DNA of 46,220 nt from Opitutaceae bacterium (GCA_005792355.1 SXSC01000193.1:1-46220); one strand, 5' to 3'; shown: positions 14,482 through 23,663, numbered from the stretch's first letter. A program made the numbers and translations. The notes: generated by a model not told the origin, from the sequence alone.

Positions 14482-16965
14482 TCAGAACTTCGCCGTGACC
14501 GACAACACCACGCGGCTCTGATAGCCACGCTGCTGATTCGCCGGGAAGTACTCCTCGTCAGTGATATTCTTCCAGGCGAGGGTCGAGTTAATCGGCGTGT
14601 TGCCCCATTTTCCATCATACCCCACGGTGGCGTCCCACAGGGTGTATTCGGGCATCCTCAACAGCCGGTTATCGACGCGCTGGGCTTTGTCTCCGGTGTA
14701 ATTCACCCCGGCCCCAACCCAGCAGCCTTTCAGCACGCCGGCCGTGAAGGAATATCGGGTCCAGACATTGAAGAGATTCTTGACGGACCCCTCCGGACGC
14801 GCGCCCAGCAGCGGTTCGAGTCCCACCGGGACCTTGCTGAGCTTGGTATCGATGTCGGAGTAACTCAGGTAGACCTGCCAATTATCCAGCGGCGACAGGG
14901 TCGTTTCAATTTCCCAGCCTTTGCTGCGATCCTCCGTGTCCTGCAACTGGGTCGTGAGCGACTGGGTGCCGACGCGTTCGGAGAAGTTGAGCACCCGGTT
15001 GGTCTGATCGATCTGGAAGACGGCAAACGCGGCGGAAATGCGACCGCCGAGCAAGTCCGACTTCAGGCCCGCCTCCTTGCCTTTGGCGAGGCTGGGCACC
15101 GCCTTGGAAGACTGATCGCCCCGGAACAGCAGGAAGCGGTTGTCGACGGAGAACGACTCGCTGTAGGAGGCGTACGCCATCAGCTCCCGGGTAATCTTGA
15201 AACCGCCGCCGCCTTGGTAAATCGTCCGCGAGACCGACGTCCACTGGTTGTTATTCGCCTCGTTGCGTCCGGCCAATGTCGCCGGGTCGGCGGCGACGAG
15301 ATAATTGTCGCCGGACGCCTCCGCCTGGTTGTAGCGCGCACCGCCCACCAGCATCAGCCGTTCGTTGAACAGCGACAGGCTCTGCGCCGTGTAATACGCC
15401 GTATCGCGGCTCCGCGAAATGCTCGCCGAGCTGAGCGGGATCAAGGCGACATTATAGTCACCATTCGGCAGCAAGGCCGGGCTCGCCCGGCCAAACGTTG
15501 ACGGAGTGTCCACCCACGTGGCGGGATTCATCAAATCCCACGGCTGATAAAAATCCGTGAGATTGCGCTGGCGGCTGCGGCCGTTGTTCGCGGTCCGGAA
15601 CGCCCCCAGCAGCGGTTTCCATTTGATCCCGTCGAATTCGTGGCGGCCGGCGAGCTCGGCCTGATACGAGTTGCCCTGGCCGAACTCCTCCTGAATCCGC
15701 GCCCGTCGCGGCAGGAAAATGGAGCCGACCGAGAGGTTGTTCGTCACCGCACCGGTGGCCGGATCGAAGCTGAAGCTCCCGTTCGTCCCCCGGACGGACG
15801 CCACGCCGTTCGTATTCGTCGCCACGTTGCCGGGCCGGGCGCTGAACGCGGTCGCCGTCTGCTGCACGCCACTGGCCCAGATGCGGGCGTCCGCCACCCC
15901 CGTGAGTTTGTTGCGGACCGAGCGGCGATTCCAGTTGTAGTTGGCGCGGGCGGTCCAGCGATCGCCGAGCTTGACCGTGTACTCGGCGTACAGCGACTCG
16001 AAGTCGGCGTTGCGAAAATCATTCCGACCGACGTAATTGAAGTCCGCCGGAAGCGGAAAGAACCCGCCGAAGCCATAATCGATCGGCGTGAACGTCTTGC
16101 CGTCCGGACTGGTGTACGCGGTCGCAAGCCCCTCGATGCGGATGTTTGGTTTCATGAACACCGGCGGATTCTCGCGACGACGGAACCACTGGTAATCCAC
16201 GAGCAGAGAGGAACTGGCGGTCGGCTTGATCAGTACGGTCGGCGAAACCACCCACGTGCGCTGTTGCGACGGGTCGATGTGTTCTGAGCCGTTTTCCCAC
16301 GAGCCGTTGACCCGCACGGCGAACCGCTGGGTGACCGGCAGGTTGGCGTCCACCGTCGACCGCCAGAAATTATCCGTGCCGAATTGCTGGTTCACCGCGA
16401 CAAACTTTTTGGCCGCCGGGGTCTTGGTGATGACATTCACAGTTCCGCCCGGCTGCACCTGGCCGTAGAGGATGGAGGCGGGACCTTTCACGATTTCCAC
16501 GCGCTGGACGTTGACGGTATCCATGTACGCCGTGCCGACAAACCCGTTGCGCTGCGGCATGAGTTGATCGAAACCGCGCAGGCTGAATCGCGTGTTGCCG
16601 GCATTGAATTCGCGCGCCGAGCTCGTAACGCCCGGGGCATATTTCACGACATCGAACAAATCCCGTGCGCCCACGTCGGCGATAAACTGATCGGTAAAGG
16701 CGTTGACGGTAAACGGCAGATCTTTGATGGCCGTTTCAATCCGCGTGGCCGAGATCGAGTTGCCGGCCCGGTAGCCCTTGTCGGCCGAGGCGGTGACCTG
16801 GAACTCGGAGAGCTTGATGACCTCCTGCCCGGCCGCGGCGGCGGCCGGATTCTGCACCTGGGCGCCGGCGCTGGGCGCGGCCGCAAAGGCCAACAGCGCG
16901 CTGACCGCGTGGACAAGAGCGGAACGCACCCGTGCGCCCCGCGAGGGGTTGTTCGATCGATTCAT
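14482..16965 (-). CDS. TonB-dependent outer-membrane receptor (siderophore type)
   Basis: 827 residues from the ATG at 16965, with a signal peptide (ending about SAGAQ). A TonB-box-like segment (EVIKLSEFQVTA) follows at about 50-61, then a plug domain (DLPFTVNAFTDQFIADVGARDLFDVV; later RVEIVKGPASILYGQVQPGGTVN, the classical plug motif), and a 22-strand-type beta barrel ending in aromatic Phe (SVTAKF). Plug and length fit the siderophore receptor subfamily, so ferric-siderophore uptake is likely; other substrates are possible. The frame extends upstream to 17070, but the extra residues are not signal-like. It stands alone, with no TonB, ExbB or transporter genes nearby. Confidence 0.9.
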   Translation of the reverse strand: MNRSNNPSRGARVRSALVHAVSALLAFAAAPSAGAQVQNPAAAAAGQEVIKLSEFQVTASADKGYRAGNSISATRIETAIKDLPFTVNAFTDQFIADVGARDLFDVVKYAPGVTSSAREFNAGNTRFSLRGFDQLMPQRNGFVGTAYMDTVNVQRVEIVKGPASILYGQVQPGGTVNVITKTPAAKKFVAVNQQFGTDNFWRSTVDANLPVTQRFAVRVNGSWENGSEHIDPSQQRTWVVSPTVLIKPTASSSLLVDYQWFRRRENPPVFMKPNIRIEGLATAYTSPDGKTFTPIDYGFGGFFPLPADFNYVGRNDFRNADFESLYAEYTVKLGDRWTARANYNWNRRSVRNKLTGVADARIWASGVQQTATAFSARPGNVATNTNGVASVRGTNGSFSFDPATGAVTNNLSVGSIFLPRRARIQEEFGQGNSYQAELAGRHEFDGIKWKPLLGAFRTANNGRSRQRNLTDFYQPWDLMNPATWVDTPSTFGRASPALLPNGDYNVALIPLSSASISRSRDTAYYTAQSLSLFNERLMLVGGARYNQAEASGDNYLVAADPATLAGRNEANNNQWTSVSRTIYQGGGGFKITRELMAYASYSESFSVDNRFLLFRGDQSSKAVPSLAKGKEAGLKSDLLGGRISAAFAVFQIDQTNRVLNFSERVGTQSLTTQLQDTEDRSKGWEIETTLSPLDNWQVYLSYSDIDTKLSKVPVGLEPLLGARPEGSVKNLFNVWTRYSFTAGVLKGCWVGAGVNYTGDKAQRVDNRLLRMPEYTLWDATVGYDGKWGNTPINSTLAWKNITDEEYFPANQQRGYQSRVVLSVTAKF

Positions 16966-17017
16966 AATTAGGTGGGGCTTGGCAGCAGGCCGGGTTGTCC
17001 AGCCCACAATTACTTGC

Positions 17018-17047
17018 TGATAATTATTAATACCCGGGCAATGCCAA
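17018..17047 (-). promoter_or_regulatory. Possible promoter of the TonB receptor gene
   Basis: On the minus strand TTGGCA (17042-17047) is followed after 18 bp by TTATCA (17018-17023), about 50 bp before the start codon in an unusually A+T-rich patch. No clear Fur box was found, so iron control is not shown by the sequence. Confidence 0.3.
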
Positions 17048-17109
17048 GCGGAATCTTTCGACCGGGCCACGTTTTTGTCCCTGGCTTCAGACCCGGACTT
17101 TCCACGCGG

Positions 17110-17130
17110 TTTTCACGAAATCCGTGAAAA
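17110..17130. terminator. Hairpin downstream of xseA
   Basis: TTTTCACG and CGTGAAAA form a perfect 8-bp stem with a 5-nt loop (AAATC), 26 bp beyond the xseA stop. The stem is A-rich on one side, and a T-rich end can be read on the minus strand. It could be a weak terminator for xseA, or an operator; the sequence does not decide. Confidence 0.35.
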
Positions 17131-17156
17131 TCGCCCTCCGCCCAGCGATCGTCCGA

Positions 17157-18461
17157 TCACTCCGCCCGCACCCGCGCCGTGCCATCGGCGAACTCCGCCG
17201 CCAGCGCCTGGCCGGGCGTGACCGCCGCCCGCCGCGTCACCGGCCGGCCGGCCTCGTCCCGCATCAACACAAACCCGCGGTTGAGCACCGAGACCGGGCT
17301 GGCCGCCTGCAGCCGTTTCCACAGCGAAAGCAGCTGATGCGAGGCGAGCTGCACGCGCGTCTCGGGCGAGACCTGCGCCAGCCGCGCCCGTGCCTCGCCA
17401 TATTCCTGCCGACGCAGCTGCACCGCATGCCGCAGCGCCGCCGCCAACCGGTTGTTCAATTCATCCACCCGTTGAAAACCCTGCCCGATCTGCGCGGCCG
17501 GGGTCAGCAGCCGCAACCGCGACCGCGCGTGATCCAGCGCCGCCGCCGCCCGCTGCAGCGCGGTCCCGACGATCCCGCCCATCACCTCGTCCGCCGCCCG
17601 CACGCGCTCCACGCACCCGACAAACTCGCTCGTGATCAACTCCGCCGCCGCGCTGGGCGTCTCCGCCCGCAGGTCCGCCGCGAAATCGCACAACGTGAAA
17701 TCAATTTCGTGACCCACCGCCGAAATAGTCGGTATCCCGCACGCCGCCACCGCGCGCACCAGCGGTTCCTCGTTGAAGGCCCACAGGTCCTCAAGGCTGC
17801 CGCCGCCGCGCCCGATCACGAGCAAATCGAAGATCCCCATCTCCGCCGCCAGACCCAGCATCGCGACCAGGTCGGCCGCCGCCCCCTCCCCCTGCACTTT
17901 CGCCGGCAGCACCACGATCCGGCCGCGCCAGCCGCGGCGCATGATGATCCGCGCGAAGTCCTGCACCGCCGCACCGGTCGGCGACGTGATGAAACCGACC
18001 GTCCGGGGCATCGCCGGGATCGGTTTCTTCCGCTCCGCCGCGAACAGTCCCTCGGCCGCGAGCCGCGCCTTCAACGCCTCGAATTCGCGCTGCAACCGCC
18101 CCACGCCGTCATCCACCACCACGCGCACGATGAGCTGATACTGCCCGCGCGCCTCGTACACGCTCACCTCGCCGTAGACGATCACCTGCAGACCGTCGCG
18201 CAGCTTCACCGTTTGCCGCAACGCATCGCCGCGGAACAACACCGCGCTGAGCTGCGCCCCGGCATCCTTCAGCGAAAAATAGACGTGCCCGCTCGCCTGC
18301 GCGCGCAGGTTCGACACCTCCCCGCGAATCCACGTCGGTTGCAGGCCGCCCTCCAGCAGCTGTTTCACGCGCCGCGTGAACTCGCTCACGCTCACCGCGC
18401 GCGCGCCGTCGCCCCCGACGGCTTCCGGTTCCCCCACCAGTCCTCCTCCCCGTGTCTTCAT
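17157..18461 (-). CDS. xseA: Exonuclease VII large subunit
   Basis: 434 residues, normal for XseA, which together with the small subunit degrades single-stranded DNA. An OB-fold lies at the N-terminus (SVSEFTRRVKQLLE, WIRGEVSNLRAQASGHVYFSLKD), then the catalytic domain with the conserved blocks VGFITSPTGAAVQDF, VIGRGGGSLEDLWAFNEE and AVGHEIDFTLCDFAADLRAETPSAAAE. A helical region and the short C-terminal domain (PVSVLNRGFVLMRD) follow. The ATG at 18461 overlaps the stop of the VTT gene (ATGA), so the two are probably one operon. No xseB lies in the window. Confidence 0.95.
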   Translation of the reverse strand: MKTRGGGLVGEPEAVGGDGARAVSVSEFTRRVKQLLEGGLQPTWIRGEVSNLRAQASGHVYFSLKDAGAQLSAVLFRGDALRQTVKLRDGLQVIVYGEVSVYEARGQYQLIVRVVVDDGVGRLQREFEALKARLAAEGLFAAERKKPIPAMPRTVGFITSPTGAAVQDFARIIMRRGWRGRIVVLPAKVQGEGAAADLVAMLGLAAEMGIFDLLVIGRGGGSLEDLWAFNEEPLVRAVAACGIPTISAVGHEIDFTLCDFAADLRAETPSAAAELITSEFVGCVERVRAADEVMGGIVGTALQRAAAALDHARSRLRLLTPAAQIGQGFQRVDELNNRLAAALRHAVQLRRQEYGEARARLAQVSPETRVQLASHQLLSLWKRLQAASPVSVLNRGFVLMRDEAGRPVTRRAAVTPGQALAAEFADGTARVRAE

Positions 18462-19159
18462 GCCGTCGTTTTTTTCCGCGCCAGATGCTTGCGCACGAGG
18501 TGCGTGCCCGCCACCAGCGCGGCGAGCAGCCCGATCGAGATCATCGCCATCTTGCCCCGCCCCTGGCTCAGCGCATCGCCAAACAGCATGAACGCCACGT
18601 TGAACGACCACTGCACCGCGCACGAAATCACCAGATACCGGCCGAAGGGCACCTCCGCCAGTCCGAGCAGATAGTTCTGGACGAAAAACGGCGGTCCCGG
18701 CGTGACGCGCAACAGCACGATCAAATCGGTCGCGTCACCGCTCTCCACCTGCGGCATTTTGTAACCCAGCCGGATCAGCAGCCGCGAGAGCAACGGCCGC
18801 AGCCAGCGCCGGGCCAGCCAGTACGTCATCGTCAGGTTGAACGTGATCGCCGCAAGCCCGAGCCCGAGGATGACGGGTGTGCCCAGCCGCGCCCCGAACA
18901 ACGGGGCGGCCGCCAGCGCAAACGGCGACATGGGCACTCCCGCCACCGGGAGCACCGCCATCGCCGCAAAAAACACCACCGGGCCCGCCGCCGCGAGAGT
19001 GTCGAACATCAGCACCCACATTCGACGGACCTCATCCATCGTCGTCTGCCAGCCGATCAGCTTGATCAATACTGCCAGCCCGATGAGTCCCACCGCGCCC
19101 GCGATCGCGAGGGCGGTGAGCGGTAGCTTGCGTTTTTCCACCGGAGCATCGGGCAACAT
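18458..19159 (-). CDS. VTT-domain (TVP38/TMEM64, DedA-like) membrane protein
   Basis: 233 residues from the ATG at 19159, just before the first helix. Several membrane helices are visible (LTALAIAGAVGLIGLAVLI; VVFFAAMAVLPVAGVPMSP; LGTPVILGLGLAAITF; a C-terminal MISIGLLAALVAGT). The VTT marks are the re-entrant LPVAGVPMSPFALAAAPLFG and the later LRVTPGPPFFVQNYLLGL. Family members move or scramble lipids across membranes, including undecaprenyl phosphate carriers in some bacteria. The exact substrate here is not known. It is divergent from the O-antigen ligase-like gene, with about 95 bp between the starts. Confidence 0.88.
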   Translation of the reverse strand: MLPDAPVEKRKLPLTALAIAGAVGLIGLAVLIKLIGWQTTMDEVRRMWVLMFDTLAAAGPVVFFAAMAVLPVAGVPMSPFALAAAPLFGARLGTPVILGLGLAAITFNLTMTYWLARRWLRPLLSRLLIRLGYKMPQVESGDATDLIVLLRVTPGPPFFVQNYLLGLAEVPFGRYLVISCAVQWSFNVAFMLFGDALSQGRGKMAMISIGLLAALVAGTHLVRKHLARKKTTA

Positions 19160-19254
19160 CGGGCCAGCCTGCCCGCCCCCGCGCGTCACCGTCAAGTACT
19201 CGCCACCGCCGCGAGCTTGCCCGTTCCCCGCCCGGGCGCTCTCATGCCGCCCTG

Positions 19255-21225
19255 ATGACGCACTCGACCACACCGACTCGGCTGCTCGCCCGTGGCCTGT
19301 GCTTCGGCGGCCTCGCGTGCCTCGCGGTCATCACCCTCGCGAGCCCCGGGGCAACGCGGATGTTTGCCTGGCCGTGGATCCTCGCTTACGCTGGCGCCCT
19401 CGTCGCCCCGGCGCTCGCGCTGGTCGTGCGCACCCTCGATCGTGAGCAACCGCTCTTCCTGCCCGCTCGTACGTGGTGGGTCGCCGCTCTCGTCTTCGCC
19501 ACCGTCGTGATCGCGTCCGCGCTCACCAGCCCGTATCGCGGCCCGAGCGTGCTCGGGAGCGCGCCTTTGCTCGGCGGTGTCGCGGTGTTCTTCCTGATGT
19601 TTGACTGGCTGCAGCGGGATCACGACCGACGCGATCGACTGATGCAGACCATCCTCGTGGCATCGGCGGTCATCGCGCCGGCGAGCATGATCCTCTGGGC
19701 GGGCCAGGAACACGACGCGGGAAAAATGCTCGAGGCCCGGAATCCGTTTCCCCTCGGTCACTCCAACTATACCGCCGGCCTTGCCCTCCTCATGCTCCCC
19801 GTCGGCGTGGTCGCGGCCGTCCGACGTCGGGGCGCGTGGCGGGGGCTCGCGTTCGCCGTCGTCGCCCTCGCTTTGGCCATGCTGTTTACGAGCGGCAGCC
19901 GCGGCGGCTTCGTCGGCCTCGCCGCGCTCGTCGCCGCGGCCCTGTGGCGGGCGCCGCTCAGCGCCCGGAAAAAGTGGCAGCTCACCGCCGCCGCGGCCCT
20001 CGCCACCGTCGGGTTTGCCTTCGCCCATCCCCGCACCCGGGCCACTCTCCTCGGTGGCGCCGCAGCCCGGCTCGTCGCCGCCAGCGAGGTCCAACGCTCC
20101 GCGATGTTCACCGCCGGCTGGCGCCTGGGCGCCGACCGCCCGCTCCTCGGCTGGGGCCCCGGCACCACGCCCCTCGCGTATCCACGATATCGTGGCGGAC
20201 TGGCCGGCGGCGCCGAAATCGTCCTGCAGCTGCATTCGCTGCCGGTCCAAGTCTGGGCCGAGCTCGGCGCCGGCGGCCTCGCGTGCCTGCTCGCGTTTGG
20301 CGTACTCACGCTGCGCCACGCGGCGCGCCACCCCACCGCCATCGTCACCCTGCTCGGCTACGCCGCGTTCTCCCTCACCGACTGGCAGCTCGACGTCCCC
20401 GTCTTCACCCTCGCCCTCGCCACCCTCGCCGCCCTCCTCGCCCCCCCCGAATCTTGTCACCTATTAGGTGACAAGATTGATCCGCGCCCCCGGCGGGTTG
20501 GCGGGTGGCTGGTCGGCGCGTTGGCGCTGGGCGGCGTGGCGGTGGTGATGCTCGTGGGCCAGCGCGATCCGGCCCCGGAACTCAACGTCCGCGCCCTCGC
20601 CCTCGCTCGCGATTCGGCGCAAGCGGACCGCGCCATTGCCCTTCTGCGCGGCTCGCTGACCCTCAATCCCGACCAGGAGATCGCTCATTTCAACCTCGGC
20701 TGGCTCCTTGTCGTGCGCGATCCGGCATCCGCCGAAAAACACTTCCACACTGCGGCCCGCCTCGTGCCCGACAAGGGCGGCGTCTACTTCGGCCTCGGCC
20801 TCGCCCGTCTCAATCAGGGCCGGGCCGCCGCCGCCGCCCACGCCTTCGCCCTCGAGTGTCTCAACGACCCGCGTTTCCTCACCTCACCTTGGTGGCGTGA
20901 ACCGGCGATCGCCGCCACCCGCGAAGCCAGCTCCGCCGCCTTCGGCGATTTGCTCCGGCGGCTTGCGGGCACCGCCCCGCCGCACGCGTTGGACCCCGGC
21001 CAGCTCGGCCGCGTGCCGGACGGCCCCGGGCTCGCTTATCGTCGCGAGCGCACGGGTTACCCGGTGCTCATGCGCAACCTTGATCTGCCGACCCCGCAGG
21101 ATCTCTACGACGTCCGCGAGTCGACTGCGTCCGCCAACCCGGGAGTCCGTCTCCCGCCGAAAGGCTGGCTGCCGTCGCCGTTATTGCTGACGTTGCTCGA
21201 CACGCCGAATTCCACCAAACCCTGA
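19255..21225 (+). CDS. O-antigen ligase/polymerase-like membrane protein with TPR tail
   Basis: 656 residues. The first 400 hold ten or more membrane helices and the Wzy/WaaL-type blocks NPFPLGHSNYTAGLALLMLP, TSGSRGGFVGL and GWGPGTTPLAYPRYRG, seen in enzymes that join or polymerise lipid-linked glycans on the periplasmic side. A further helix (VGGWLVGALALGGVAVVML) leads to a TPR-like region (about 440-560). A perfect 29-bp palindrome lies in frame in the loop between helices (residues about 399-408, SCHLLGDK), apparently as an insertion. It is followed after 3 nt by the sugar-phosphate transferase gene, so both act in the same polysaccharide pathway. Confidence 0.85.
   Translation: MTHSTTPTRLLARGLCFGGLACLAVITLASPGATRMFAWPWILAYAGALVAPALALVVRTLDREQPLFLPARTWWVAALVFATVVIASALTSPYRGPSVLGSAPLLGGVAVFFLMFDWLQRDHDRRDRLMQTILVASAVIAPASMILWAGQEHDAGKMLEARNPFPLGHSNYTAGLALLMLPVGVVAAVRRRGAWRGLAFAVVALALAMLFTSGSRGGFVGLAALVAAALWRAPLSARKKWQLTAAAALATVGFAFAHPRTRATLLGGAAARLVAASEVQRSAMFTAGWRLGADRPLLGWGPGTTPLAYPRYRGGLAGGAEIVLQLHSLPVQVWAELGAGGLACLLAFGVLTLRHAARHPTAIVTLLGYAAFSLTDWQLDVPVFTLALATLAALLAPPESCHLLGDKIDPRPRRVGGWLVGALALGGVAVVMLVGQRDPAPELNVRALALARDSAQADRAIALLRGSLTLNPDQEIAHFNLGWLLVVRDPASAEKHFHTAARLVPDKGGVYFGLGLARLNQGRAAAAAHAFALECLNDPRFLTSPWWREPAIAATREASSAAFGDLLRRLAGTAPPHALDPGQLGRVPDGPGLAYRRERTGYPVLMRNLDLPTPQDLYDVRESTASANPGVRLPPKGWLPSPLLLTLLDTPNSTKP
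20450..20478. repeat. Palindrome E (perfect, 29 bp) inside the ligase-like gene
   Basis: Arm AATCTTGTCACCTA, centre T, then its reverse complement. The geometry is that of the other copies (TA-N-TA centre), but the arm carries CTTGTCACCTA where others have AGTGTCACGTA. The changes occur on both sides and keep the pairing. It is read in frame. Confidence 0.9.
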
Positions 21226-21228
21226 CCT

Positions 21229-22743
21229 GTGCCCCGCGCCGCCAATCCACTCCGTGAGACGATCGTGCCGCTGACCCTCCTGGGCGGCGACGTGGCCGTG
21301 ACGTTCGCCGGCCTCTCGTTCGGCTACTGGTTGCGCTACACCTCGCCGCTCGCGCGCTTCGGCATCGATGTGCCCGGGGCCACGTTTGGCCGTTACCTGC
21401 CGCTGCTGCTGGTCGGGGTGGCATTGCTGATCGCGGCCTTCGCCCAATTCGGTCTGTACGACACCCGGCTGATCCTGCGCCGTTATCAGAGCCTCAACGC
21501 CATCCTCAAGGGCGCGGCGTTTTGGTTCGCGACTTATCTTGGCGTCTCGCTCGTCCTGAAATTCGACCCGCCGATCTCGCGGCTGTTCGTCGTCGAGGCG
21601 TTTTTCTGTGTCGTCGTGCTGCTTTACGCGTGGCGGACGCTGGTCTACGCCGTGATCACCCGCGCGGGCATCGTCGGCCGCCTGCGCCGCCGCGCGGTGT
21701 TGCTCGGTTGGAACGATCACGCCCGCGCCCTCGCCACCGAGATCAGCAGTGAAGCCGCGCATCCGTTCGACCTCATCGGGGTCGTCACGCTCGATCACGA
21801 CACCGCCTCGCCCCTCGTCGCCCAACCAGAGTGTCACGTATTACGTGACACTTTGCCTCAAACCCAGAGGGGCAACCTCAGCAAGTGTCACGTATTAAGT
21901 GACACTCTTGATGGGCTGCGTGTGCTTGGCGGGGCGGCGGAGCTCGAGGCGGTGCTGGCGCGCGAGGCGGCCGACGTGCTCATCATCTCGCGGCTCGATC
22001 TGCCGCGCGCCGATCTCCAGCGCATCGTCGAGATCTGCGAGCGCGCCTACATCGAGTGGAAAATCGTGCCCGGTGCCTTCGACATTTTTCTCAGCGGCCT
22101 GCACCTGCAGACCATCGGCCGCGTGCCGGTGCTCGGTGTCGAGGAGCTCGCGATCCGCCGCCTGTTCAACCGCACGCTCAAACGCGCCCTCGACGTCGTC
22201 GGCGCCCTCGCCGGGCTTATGCTGTCCGCGCCGGTCGTCGCCCTCCTCGCTGCGCTGATCAAACGCGAGTCGCCCGGCGGCCCCGTGTTATTCCGGCAGA
22301 CCCGCGTGGGCACCGATCACCAACCCTTCAGCGTGTGGAAACTGCGCAGCATGATACCCGACGCCGCGGCGACCGACACGGCACGCCAGAGCACGCCGCG
22401 CGGCGACGCCCGCCTCCTGCGCATCGGGGCCTTCATGCGGCGCTGGAACCTCGACGAGCTCCCGCAGTTCTGGAACGTGCTCCGTGGCGACATGAGCCTC
22501 GTCGGCCCCCGCCCCGAGCGGCCGTATCACGTCGACCGCCTCTCCACCGAAATTCCGCACTACCTGCCGCGACACCTGGCCAAACCCGGCATGACCGGCT
22601 GGGCGCAGGTCAACGGCCTGCGCGGCGAGAGCGACCTCGCGGCCCGCGTGCAGCACGACATCTACTACATCGAGAACTGGAGCGTCTGGCTTGATGTGCA
22701 GATCATCTTGCTCACCTTCGTGCGCTGGAAAAACGCCTACTGA
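21229..22743 (+). CDS. Polyprenyl-phosphate sugar-1-phosphate transferase (WbaP/EpsE type)
   Basis: 504 residues from a GTG at 21229. Four N-terminal membrane helices (to about 150) are followed by a nucleotide-binding-like middle region, then the catalytic bacterial sugar transferase domain from about 318: a membrane helix (KRALDVVGALAGLMLSAP), FRQTRVGTDHQPFSVWKLRSM, the NLDELPQFWNVLRGDMSLVGPRPERP block and the AKPGMTGWAQVNGLRG motif. The enzyme puts the first sugar phosphate on undecaprenyl phosphate and so starts repeat-unit assembly. Residues about 201-226 come from two palindromes (peptides CHVLRDT and CHVLSDT) lying in frame in the middle region, away from the catalytic domain, so activity may survive. 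It ends 8 bp from a convergent GT2 gene. Confidence 0.93.
   Translation: MPRAANPLRETIVPLTLLGGDVAVTFAGLSFGYWLRYTSPLARFGIDVPGATFGRYLPLLLVGVALLIAAFAQFGLYDTRLILRRYQSLNAILKGAAFWFATYLGVSLVLKFDPPISRLFVVEAFFCVVVLLYAWRTLVYAVITRAGIVGRLRRRAVLLGWNDHARALATEISSEAAHPFDLIGVVTLDHDTASPLVAQPECHVLRDTLPQTQRGNLSKCHVLSDTLDGLRVLGGAAELEAVLAREAADVLIISRLDLPRADLQRIVEICERAYIEWKIVPGAFDIFLSGLHLQTIGRVPVLGVEELAIRRLFNRTLKRALDVVGALAGLMLSAPVVALLAALIKRESPGGPVLFRQTRVGTDHQPFSVWKLRSMIPDAAATDTARQSTPRGDARLLRIGAFMRRWNLDELPQFWNVLRGDMSLVGPRPERPYHVDRLSTEIPHYLPRHLAKPGMTGWAQVNGLRGESDLAARVQHDIYYIENWSVWLDVQIILLTFVRWKNAY
21830..21852. repeat. Palindrome F (perfect, 23 bp) inside the sugar transferase gene
   Basis: Arm AGTGTCACGTA, centre T, then its reverse complement. 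Pairs with palindrome G (centres 54 bp apart). Read in frame as CHVLRDT. It has the same 11-nt arm as palindromes A and C. Confidence 0.92.
21884..21906. repeat. Palindrome G (23 bp, one mismatched pair)
   Basis: Arms AGTGTCAC and GTGACACT around the centre GTATTAA. It is the exact reverse complement of palindrome B. The spacer between F and G can itself fold (TTGCC at 21853-21857 against GGCAA further on). Read in frame as CHVLSDT. Confidence 0.9.
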
Positions 22744-22751
22744 GCCCGCCC

Positions 22752-23663
22752 CTACAGCGGCCGCACCCGGCGGTGACCGCGCAGGCGGGCGCGCAGGCGC
22801 GCCACCGCCTTCCACGCCCCGAACGCCACCCCATACTTCCAACGCACCAGCGCCGAGCCCCGCGGGTTGAAATGCTTCAGGTACACGTCGCGGTTCGCGT
22901 CGAAGATCGCCCGCGACATCGCGTCGTAGTCCCGGGCCACGCTCATCCCCTTCAGATGCGTGAGGCTGACACTGCCGTCGTAGACAATCCGCCAGCCCCC
23001 GCGCGCCACCCGGATGCACAGATCAAGATCGTCGCCGTACATGAAGAAGCGCTCGTCAAACACCGCCCCATCGGGTGCGACCGCCGCCAGCACGGCCCGC
23101 GGCGCCAGCATGAAGGCCCCGTTGATCGCGCCGACCTCGTACGTGCCGTCAACCGGGAGGTGCGTGAGGTTGTAGCCGGCAAACAGCGCCCGCCGGGGAA
23201 ACGCCGCCGCCAGCCCGCTCGCCCGGCACATTCCATCCCACAGCGTCGGAATCGATCTCCGGCAAGCCAGGTCCATCGTCCCATCCGCGAGCTCCAGCCG
23301 CGGAGAGAACAGCCCGATTCGCGGATCGGCCCGCAGCCGCGCCAGGCCGTGCGCCAGCGCGGCCTCGTTCGACACCGTGTCGGGATTGAGAAACAGGATA
23401 CAGTCGCCGCGGGCCCGCGCGTAGCCGAGGTTGTTGGCGCGGCCGAAGCCCAGATTCTGCTCCGCCGGCACATAGTCGACCCACGGAAAATCGCGCCGCA
23501 CCAGCTCCCCGGCGCCGGCGCCGGGCGAGTTGTCCACCACAATGACCTCCACGGTACGCTCCCCCAGCCGGCGCGGCAACGAGGCCAGGCACGGCCCGAG
23601 CTCGTCGCGCGACTGGTAAGCGACGATGATAACCGACAGCAGCGGCAACTCCGGCGTGGACAC
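22752..23663 (-). CDS. GT2 family glycosyltransferase (rhamnosyltransferase-like)
   Basis: 303 residues from a GTG at 23663, preceded by GGAG at a good distance. An ATG at 23726 would overlap the divergent gene. The GT-A fold is clear: LLSVIIVAYQSRDEL, VEVIVVDNSPG, NLGFGRANNLGY, the DXD-like LFLNPDT at about 105-111, and FDERFFMYGDDLDLCIR, typical of GT2 enzymes near RfbF/WcaA that add rhamnose or similar sugars. It is likely cytoplasmic and membrane-associated. It is convergent with the sugar transferase gene and divergent from the next GT2 (34 bp between starts), so both GT2 genes share a promoter region. Confidence 0.88.
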   Translation of the reverse strand: MSTPELPLLSVIIVAYQSRDELGPCLASLPRRLGERTVEVIVVDNSPGAGAGELVRRDFPWVDYVPAEQNLGFGRANNLGYARARGDCILFLNPDTVSNEAALAHGLARLRADPRIGLFSPRLELADGTMDLACRRSIPTLWDGMCRASGLAAAFPRRALFAGYNLTHLPVDGTYEVGAINGAFMLAPRAVLAAVAPDGAVFDERFFMYGDDLDLCIRVARGGWRIVYDGSVSLTHLKGMSVARDYDAMSRAIFDANRDVYLKHFNPRGSALVRWKYGVAFGAWKAVARLRARLRGHRRVRPL

